NCBI RefSeq assembly: GCF_039555335.1
Contig: NC_092642.1
Span: 12,436,743 to 12,500,742 of the forward strand
DNA: 64,000 nucleotides
Origin: Amphiura filiformis
Lineage: Eukaryota; Echinodermata; Ophiuroidea; Amphilepidida; Amphiuridae
Direction of reading: 5' to 3'
The notes under the pieces are model-generated. The model searched no databases. It saw only the letters and a list, made by a program, of their open reading frames with translations, and was not told the origin of the DNA. The first letter of the stretch is position 1; each line of letters starts with the position of its first letter. This document shows, in pieces, positions 57,262-64,000 of this stretch. Position numbers and translations under genes: made by a program.

Positions 57262-59202
57262 GGGTAACGCACACCGACATCGCCTGGCTAATAATTATTT
57301 GGTGCAGCAGAGACATTAAAATGAATACACGGGATCCATACACGTGAATTGCTATGCACGATTTTGATATCAGACGAAAATCTTCGGATACTGGGTTACA
57401 AAATGATGAATATCTCCGTAAATGAATTTTTCTCAAGAAACCAGATGTGGTCTCATACACTTGAAAATACGTGTTGAACAGATATTATAGTCGTTAGCGT
57501 GCGCTTTGAAAATTGGCCGTGCGCTTTGAAGTCAAAATTTGACCAAAACTCTCAATTTTATATTGCGTTGGTCCTATATGGACTACAGCGCGCAGCAGGC
57601 TATAGCGGCACTCACTCAAGTGGAGAGAGTATAACCATTGACCGCAATGTCGTATACAAGCTTGCTCACAGAGCGAGAAATCAATTACCCCGTCTTTACA
57701 GTAGCCTTAGTCAAGTCACTTCGCTAATAATATGCATCTCATAAGGTCCGAATAAAATGGTCATAGGTGGCTGTGGATTCAACCTACCATGGCGATTTCT
57801 ACTATGAAGATATCGGGGCGATGTCACTGTGTAACGTTTAATAGCCGAACTCCATAGTTCAGCATAGCCCACCTGGCATAGGCTTTCAGGGCATTGTGGA
57901 TATTTTTTTACCGATAAACATGTGCATCACATAATACAATTATGTAATACAATGTAGTACATGATGTACCTGAAGTAGGCCTATATAAGGCTAGATTGCG
58001 CTGTGTTCAGTTTTATAAGACGGATTTTTTGCCATTATTATTTCCTCTTAATTATCAAAAGAAAAATCAATTATTTATCATCCCGTAAATATGGCGGACT
58101 ACTCAAATGCATTCAACAAAAGCATGATTGCAATCTACCGTTTTTTTGTTTTTTTTTGGTTGATTTGTATGGCGCTTTCAACTACTGAGGTTATTTGCGC
58201 CAGTACTCACTCCTTTGTCAAGTTGCACCTGTATATCTCCGTTCAGTCATAATGCGTAATTATCTGCTTCACTGCATCTTGTTATTTCTATCTTCTTCTT
58301 GCCTATAGCTCGTTGTATGTCTCATGTTGTATGCTCGTACGATGAATCCAAATTTGTTTCTTTGTCGACGTGATAAAAACCAAACGGTGTCTCTTCAGAG
58401 CCACACCAGGCTGAGTCAGCCGAGGAAGGGCTAAAACGTGGTCAAATTACTTTGCATGAACCTCCGCTAGCTTGACTTCCTCGCATCCAAGCCTGTTCCC
58501 CAGAGCCCAAGTTAGCGTTATCCATCCGACACCACGTGGAGGTTTGGGTTGAGTTGCCCGCGAGCAATTACTTTGCCAGCTCTACGGACCTTGCCGGACA
58601 CCAATCTACCGTGACAGTTCGTCTCACACACATAACCCTGCACTACGATCAAATAGGTTGATGACAACATTTGATTGAATGGACTGCACTCCGCCATAAC
58701 TACGGTGAAGGACACCGGCTCAAATCCTTTGTTTGGAGCCAATCGAGTCATGCAGGGCCTCTATACTATGCTACAAGAAGTTCTGACAGAAATGTGTTTG
58801 TTCATCATAGGCCTACTGATTGATTATTACGGAATATTAAAGCCCATCATATATACACGCGATATACTATTACTTGTCTATAGCCGTGTTCACACGGTCG
58901 GACTTAAGTCACTTAATACCGGTAATCAATACGCACGGTTCTTTCTCAATACGCAAGCTAACGGCTATCATATCCTTTCAAGACATATATTCAAGTGCAA
59001 GCAAAAAACAAAAAAATATGTCTTCTTTAGAATAAAAAGAATTACGGGAGATATTCATCATTTTCTACCCCGGTATCCGAGATTTATTGTCTGAATATCA
59101 AATCGTGCATAGCACATTCACGTGTATCGATACCGGGTATTGATTTTAGTGTCTCTGCTGTACAATGTAATTATTAACCAGGCGATGTCGGTGTGCGTTG
59201 CT
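57262..59202. mobile_element. Possible 1.9-kb element with ~270-bp inverted arms
   Basis: 57262-57530 matches the reverse complement of 58935-59202 at roughly 75-80%: AACGCACACCGACATCGCCTGG, GCAGAGACA-TAAAAT, GATGAATATCTCC, CACTTGAA, CGTTAGC-TGCG. The 1.4-kb centre has no transposase frame; it holds a GAGGAAGGGCTAAAACGTGG motif (58422-58441). Confidence 0.65.
58411..58441 (+). other. CTGA-stem-AAAACGTGG motif, Penelope-end-like
   Basis: CTGAGTCAGCCGAGGAAGGG is followed by CTAAAACGTGG. Similar layout to the other CTGA...GAAACGT motifs; AGCC/GGGCT may pair. No RT nearby. Confidence 0.25.
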
Positions 59203-60062
59203 CAATTTCTTTTTCATTAACTAACCCTTATTTGTTTAACTTGGGAAAATCTGACCGAGTTTTTAAATTAATATAACGAATGAACGAGTTTCACATTGAT
59301 GAACACCAGGATGAACGCACTCTAGAGAGCTACTTTTTTAACCGGGCTTTTTTTTAATGTTTTTGCTTGCGCACTCGCTAATTACCCGATGTATAATGTG
59401 GATGGTATTGTACCGGTAAAAGGTTTTGAAAGTTTAAATTATGATGGATTATTAATGAAGTTCTTATTAGGTCAATATGAGATTGCCATTTCGCACTGAT
59501 TTACTAATAACATAATCATTTCGATTTACGAAGTTATATAATAATAGGGCCCTACTATTGCTAATTTAGCAATAGTAAAGCAGTATACGGTCTTGTGTCA
59601 CAACCTGGGGTACCTTTGTGTTACATAGTAAAAAAATGAAATGGTTCAAACATTTTACCTACACATCTCATTTGAAGTGGTTTATCCTCCTGAGCATTTT
59701 GACACCTTTCTTATGAAAATCGGTTAAAAAATGAGCGAGTGCGGGCAAAAACAATCACAAAGTAGGGAGGATGTAACCCCACCTCTTTTTTCGACATTTA
59801 CAATCATTCTGAGCAAGTATTGGTCTTTTAAATGAACTTTTGTATTTATTTACTTGGTTCAGATGTCTGGGAGGCCATTTAGACATTTTTTTACTAGATT
59901 CAAATTTTTAATGGTGGTTTTAAATCAAATTTACGATATGAATCCCCCCCCCTAATCCTCCTCCCCCTAATCCTCAGCCACCCTTGGCACATTTCATGCC
60001 AAACGTCATAAGAAAATAAATAAAATATATTTTAAAACAGGATAAAAACATGAGTAATCTAC
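59203..60062. other. Intergenic, no gene seen
   Basis: A short inverted pair (TTTTTGCTTGCGCACTCGCT near 59363 and GAGCGAGTGCGGGCAAAAAC near 59733) spans about 390 bases and may mark an old MITE. Confidence 0.4.
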
Positions 60063-60335
60063 AATCAACGAAAAAAGTCCTTGGAACGCTTGGCACTTTT
60101 TGTCGAAATTCCGTGCAGAATTTATTATGTTCATGGAAATGACCTATATTGTGTTTGGGAAGAAACAATGCATCTACAACAATGATTTACCCTTCCCCTC
60201 TCCCCATCAAGCAATGTTGGAACACATTGGGGAACCGCTGAAGACATTGGCATTTCTCAACATTGCACGGGGAGAGGGGTGACAGTTTTCCGTTATTTAC
60301 ACGCAAGCGTTCCAAGACTTTTTTTTCCTTGATTG
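60063..60335. mobile_element. 273-bp MITE with ~31-bp TIRs
   Basis: CAATCAACGAAAAAAGTCC / TTGGAACGCTTG on the left is mirrored by CAAGCGTTCCAAG / ACTTTTTTTTCCTTGATTG on the right. Confidence 0.75.
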
Positions 60336-61132
60336 TCTCTACCGAATGCAAAATATTTCATCTAAATTTCGTTTTTGTCTCATAACTCAAAAACGGAATG
60401 TCGTAGGAGCTTCAAATTGCACACGATTTGAGAGTGGATTATATGCTTTGTAATCATAATAAAATTGTTGCTAAAGAATTTGGTTTATTTAGGGAGTGGT
60501 CATTGGAAACACCCCTATGCAAAATTACTCACGTTTCTTAATCATGGCTCTAAAATGCTCTAAAATGTCGTTTTTGTCCATAACTCAAAAACAGAATGTT
60601 GTATGAGATTCATATTGCACCAGATTTGAGAGTAGATAATATCCTTTTGAATCATAATAAAATTGTTGATAAAAATATTGGGTTATTTAGGGAGTGGTCA
60701 CTGAAAACACCTCCTATGCTAAATTACACAAGTTTCGTAATTATGCCCTCTACTGTAGTCAAATTTCGTTTTTGTCTCGTAACTCAAAAACACTACAAAT
60801 ACATTTTTTACAATATCACAATGTTTTGCAGCATGTTTCCAAAATATTTTCAATGTTATTAAAACTTAAAACATTTTGTACGCTTTATGATATAACCCAA
60901 CATGTAAATGTTTTCTCTAAAACTTGTGTTTGCTGAGTATATGCATAGATAAATGTCTTCTGGAAAACTTGTGTATGCTGAGTATAGGCATATCCGAGCG
61001 AATCAGAAAGATTATGATGTAACAATTTGAAACAACTCATTTCTGAATATTGTTTATATTAAAACACGCTTTTGCGATGAGAAAAACAAGAAAAAACAAG
61101 CACAATTGAATATACTTCTTTTTTTTTATGAC

Positions 61133-61222
61133 CACCACTGGGACTCGAACCATTCACATCGGTCAATAGTCAAAAGGTTATCAGTCTGATGACTAATCCG
61201 CTACGCTACGCTGCCATTTCGC
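61133..61222 (-). repeat. tRNA-like sequence in the inverted-repeat cluster (copy 1)
   Basis: Minus strand: GGCAGCGTAGCGTAGCGGAT (A-box region) and ATGGTTCGAGTCCCAGTGG (B box GGTTCGAGTCC). Acceptor and T stems do not pair, so not an active tRNA; a tRNA-derived repeat. Confidence 0.45.
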
Positions 61223-61285
61223 AATCGAAGTAACAAGTTTTGTTCTTTTATAGTAGTCAGGTATCGGGGAAAGTGTAAACTTGTA

Positions 61286-61487
61286 TAGAGTGCTTGCACG
61301 AAAGGTCATGAGTTCAAATCATCCTCCAGACACGCTCCATAAGATATGCTAATGCATGGAGTACAAAGAATTACTTTGATCAAAACCAGTTAAACAGGTG
61401 ATTGGTATTGTACTCCGTGCATTTGCATGTCCTCTGGAGCGTGTCTTTAGGATGGTTTGAACTTTATGATCTTCCATGCAAGCACCC
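61286..61487. mobile_element. ~202-bp TA-flanked MITE
   Basis: GAGTGCTTGCACGAAAGGTC and, mirrored, GCAAGCACCCTATA with about 75-bp arms (CAGACACGCTCCA / TGGAGCGTGTCTT). It lies at a TA that is unoccupied in the paralogous places near 62482 and 62903. Confidence 0.8.
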
Positions 61488-61489
61488 TA

Positions 61490-62029
61490 TAGACGAATCT
61501 AAATTCACGCATTCCTACACCTGACTAGCAGCCTTTAGTTGGGTAGCCGTCGGCTACAATGCACTCAAAATGTGAAATTATTCGGCCTTGGCGGAAATTT
61601 TAAACTGCATTCCATCACCCGTTTTACACCTTTCGCGAAAACACAGGTAGACAAAAGAATAACACAATACCGTTCCTTCGACAAAACACACAGCATGGTC
61701 TATTCGCCCGTCTATTCGTTGTTGGAGTGACATAATAATCGGATTAACTATACGCGGTATCTATGCATTGACGTACTTGCGAACAAAAGGACTATATGTA
61801 TGAACAGATGCGACGGGATTACCTGCGGAATTATCTCTATTATATATATTATTAGCTATTATTCTATTAACCCTCCTCGTCCTTGCATCTTCTCTAGGTG
61901 TTCCCGGGTAGGTGTTAGGCGGATTTTATTTGCACAATTGGACGCTCAAAACATCAGGTTGGTGCTAGCGGCTACCCAAAGATGTCCGACCAAATCCTGA
62001 CCATGACTTGGCTACTTGGATTCGTCTAT
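61490..62029. mobile_element. ~540-bp TA-flanked element, GACGAATCYAA ends
   Basis: Begins GACGAATCTAA after TATA and ends TTGGATTCGTCTATA. TIR is about 13 bp with one difference. It directly follows the MITE at 61286-61487 at the same host TA. Interior frames are short and unrecognised; GGTAGCCGTCGGCTAC-like and GCTAGCGGCTACCC pairings extend the symmetry loosely. Confidence 0.7.
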
Positions 62030-62327
62030 AGTAGAAACGGCAAAATGTATCAGTCTATCATAATGACAAAATGGTCCAAAATCGATATTTTATGTTTTTA
62101 GGCCGCATCTCACGAAGCGTCACGTTCGTTTACATTTGCTATACCAATTGAAAATGTTTATATGAAATTTGTTAACAGTTAAGTTTACCAATTTGAATTG
62201 AAATAAATACGCATAAACAACTCATTTCTGAATATTATTTATATTAAAATACGCTTTTGCGATGAGAAAAAAAAAAAGAAAAGAAAACAAGAAAACAACA
62301 ATTGAATATACTTTTTAAAAAAAGACC

Positions 62328-62410
62328 ACCAATGGGACTCGAACCACATCGGTCAATAGTCAAAAGGTTATCAGTCTGAGGACTAATGCGTTACGCCACG
62401 CTGCCATTTC
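62328..62410 (-). repeat. tRNA-like sequence in the inverted-repeat cluster (copy 2)
   Basis: Minus strand GGCAGCGTGGCGTAACGCAT and ATGTGGTTCGAGTCCCATTGG; same layout as copy 1 with a four-base shorter variable part. Confidence 0.45.
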
Positions 62411-62965
62411 GCAATCGAAGTAACAAGTTTTGTTCTTTTATAGTAGTCAGGTATCGGGAAAAGTGTAAACGTGTATAGTAGAAATGGCAAAGTGTATCAC
62501 TTTACCATAATGATAAAATGGTCCAAAAGCGACGTTGTACGTTTTTGAGGCCGCATCTCATGAAGCGTCACGTTTGTTTACATTTGCTATACCAATTGAG
62601 AATGTTTTAATGCAAAAGGAATGAACATTGATTTCATATATGAAATTTGTTAACACTTTACCATTTTGAATTGAAAGAAATACGCATATATATTTATTTC
62701 ATTTCAAAATGGTAAAGTGTTAACAAATTTCATATAAGAGATTAAGGTGTCATTCCTTTTGCATTAAAACATTCTCAATTGGTATAGCAAATGTAAACGA
62801 ACGTGACGCTTCATGAGATGCGGCCTCAAAAACATAAAATGTCGATTTTGGACCATTTTGTCATTATGGTAAAGTGATACACTTTGCCATTTCTACTATA
62901 CAAGTTTACACTTTCCCGATACCTGACTACTATAAAAGAACAAAACTTGTTACTTGATTGCGAAA

Positions 62966-63050
62966 TGGCAGCGTGGCGTAACGGATTAGTCCTCAGACTG
63001 ATAACCTTTTGACTATTGACCGACGTGGTTCGAGTCCCATTGGTGGTCTT
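62966..63050 (+). repeat. tRNA-like sequence in the inverted-repeat cluster (copy 3)
   Basis: Plus strand GGCAGCGTGGCGTAACGGAT and ACGTGGTTCGAGTCCCATTGG; mirror of copy 2 across the 62692 centre. Confidence 0.45.
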
Positions 63051-64000
63051 TTTTAAAGTATATTCAATTGTTGTTTTCTTTGTTTTTTTTTTCTTTTTTT
63101 TTTCTCATCGCAAAAGCGTATTTTAATATAAATAATATTCAGTAATGAGTTGTTTCAAATTGTTACATCATAATCTTTCTTATTTGTTTTGTTGTGCCTA
63201 TACTCAGCAAACACAAGTTTTAGAGAAAACATAAATTTTATACGTTATGTTATATCATAAAGGGTACAAAACGTTTTAATAACATTCAAAAAACATTTTG
63301 GAAAACATGCTGCAAAACATTGTGATATTATACGAAAAATGCATTAGTAGTATTTTTGAGTTATGAGACAAAACGAAAAGAAGAGGGCCATAATTACAAA
63401 ACTTGTGTCATTTAGCATAGGAGGTGTTGTCAGTGACCACTCCCTAAATAAATCAACATTTTTATCAACAATTTTATTATGATTCAAAAGGATATTATCT
63501 ACTCTCTAATCGTGTGCAATATGAAGCTCATACAACATTATGTTTTTGAGTTATGGACAAAAACGACATATTTAGAGCAGTTTAGAGCCATAATTATGAA
63601 ACGTGTGTAATTTAGCATATGGGGTGTTTTCAGTGACCACTCCTTAACTAAACGAAATTCTTTATCAACAATTTTATTATGATTGCAAAGCATATAATCC
63701 TCTCTCACGTCGTGTGCAATTTGAAGCTCATACAACATTCTGTTTTTGAGTTATGGACAAAAACGACATTTTAGAGCAGTTTAGAGCCATAATTATGAAA
63801 CGTGTGTAATTTAGCATATGGGGTGTTTCCAATGACCACTCCCTAAATAAACCAAATTTTTTAGCAACAATTTTGTTATGATTACAAAGCATATAATCCA
63901 CTCTCAAATCGTGTGCAATTTGAAGCTCATACGACATTCCGTTTTTGAGTTATGAGATAAAAACGAAATTTAGATGAAATATTTTGCATTCGGTAGAGAC

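Larger units (their letters stand above)
60336..64000. repeat. Large inverted-repeat cluster running off the window end
   Basis: The left arm (60336-61283) begins GTCTCTACCGAATGCAAAAT, and the window ends with its mirror. Both arms hold ~190-bp subunits (ACTCAAAAACAGAATGTTG, TTTAGGGAGTGGTCA), a CAGCAAACAC fragment, a tRNA-like copy and GTAACAAGTTTTGTTC. A second symmetry centre near 62692 (ATACGCATATATATTTATTTC) pairs 62215-62690 with 62695-63180. The right arm probably continues beyond 64000. Confidence 0.85.

Noticed and set aside
58518-58751. 78-codon minus frame as a small gene
   Set aside because: It lies in the centre of the inverted-arm element, has no start context or homology I can name, and overlaps a plus frame.
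1-64000. CRISPR arrays, bacterial operons, retroviral or Polinton copies
   Set aside because: Tandem repeats here lack unique spacers; no prokaryotic gene layout, gag/env/capsid or integrase motifs were seen in any frame examined.

Overview
The window is AT-rich animal nuclear DNA that is gene-poor and repeat-dense. Split exons with consensus GTAAGT donors, a single-exon rhodopsin-family receptor, LINE and Penelope-like reverse transcriptases and many palindromic mini-transposons point to a marine invertebrate. An echinoderm or another non-vertebrate deuterostome is my best guess; this is inference from the Calx-beta gene, the TRH-receptor-like receptor and the repeat style, not a proven assignment.

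Host genes that can be supported: (1) a 329-residue basic, mostly disordered protein on the minus strand (7322-8311), with a possible exon of another minus-strand gene just behind it (8446-8736); (2) the 3' part of a plus-strand gene for a cysteine-rich Calx-beta protein, exons 16239-16457, 22871-23014, 25014-25244 and 25894-25949, all joined in phase 1 and ending in a stop; (3) an intact class A GPCR, closest by motif to TRH-receptor-like peptide receptors (36985-38130). The genes share no evident pathway.

Repeat landscape, left to right. 1-6.3 kb: a perfect hairpin, a GAT-rich low-complexity tract, a TTAA-flanked MITE, and a palindromic element (3682-5435) split at a TA by a 1,024-bp TIR element, followed by a 694-bp palindrome with CCCAGCAAACAC ends. 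10.5-18.8 kb: related MITEs, a tRNA-derived SINE, a perfect 46-bp palindrome, a decayed LINE (14.2-15.1 kb) and a second CCCAGCAAACAC element. 19.1-22.8 kb: a 5'-truncated CR1/L2-like LINE (endonuclease plus RT, about two frameshifts) sitting inside a 54-bp minisatellite. 28.6-29.2 kb: five 120-bp tandem units rich in AGGTCA half-sites. 33.1-34.0 kb: a MITE and a complete 652-bp TTAA palindrome. 35.8-36.4 kb: three ~205-bp units upstream of the GPCR.

38-54 kb is a rearranged tandem segmental duplication. Comparing its copies exposes occupied and empty sites for several mini-transposons. It also carries Penelope-like fragments placed head to head, next to a hammerhead-like stem. 55.7-56.3 kb holds three ~200-bp units, 57.3-59.2 kb a pair of ~270-bp inverted arms, and 60.3-64.0 kb a large inverted repeat with three tRNA-like copies that runs off the window end. 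I saw no retrovirus, LTR element, Polinton, CRISPR array or prokaryotic operon.
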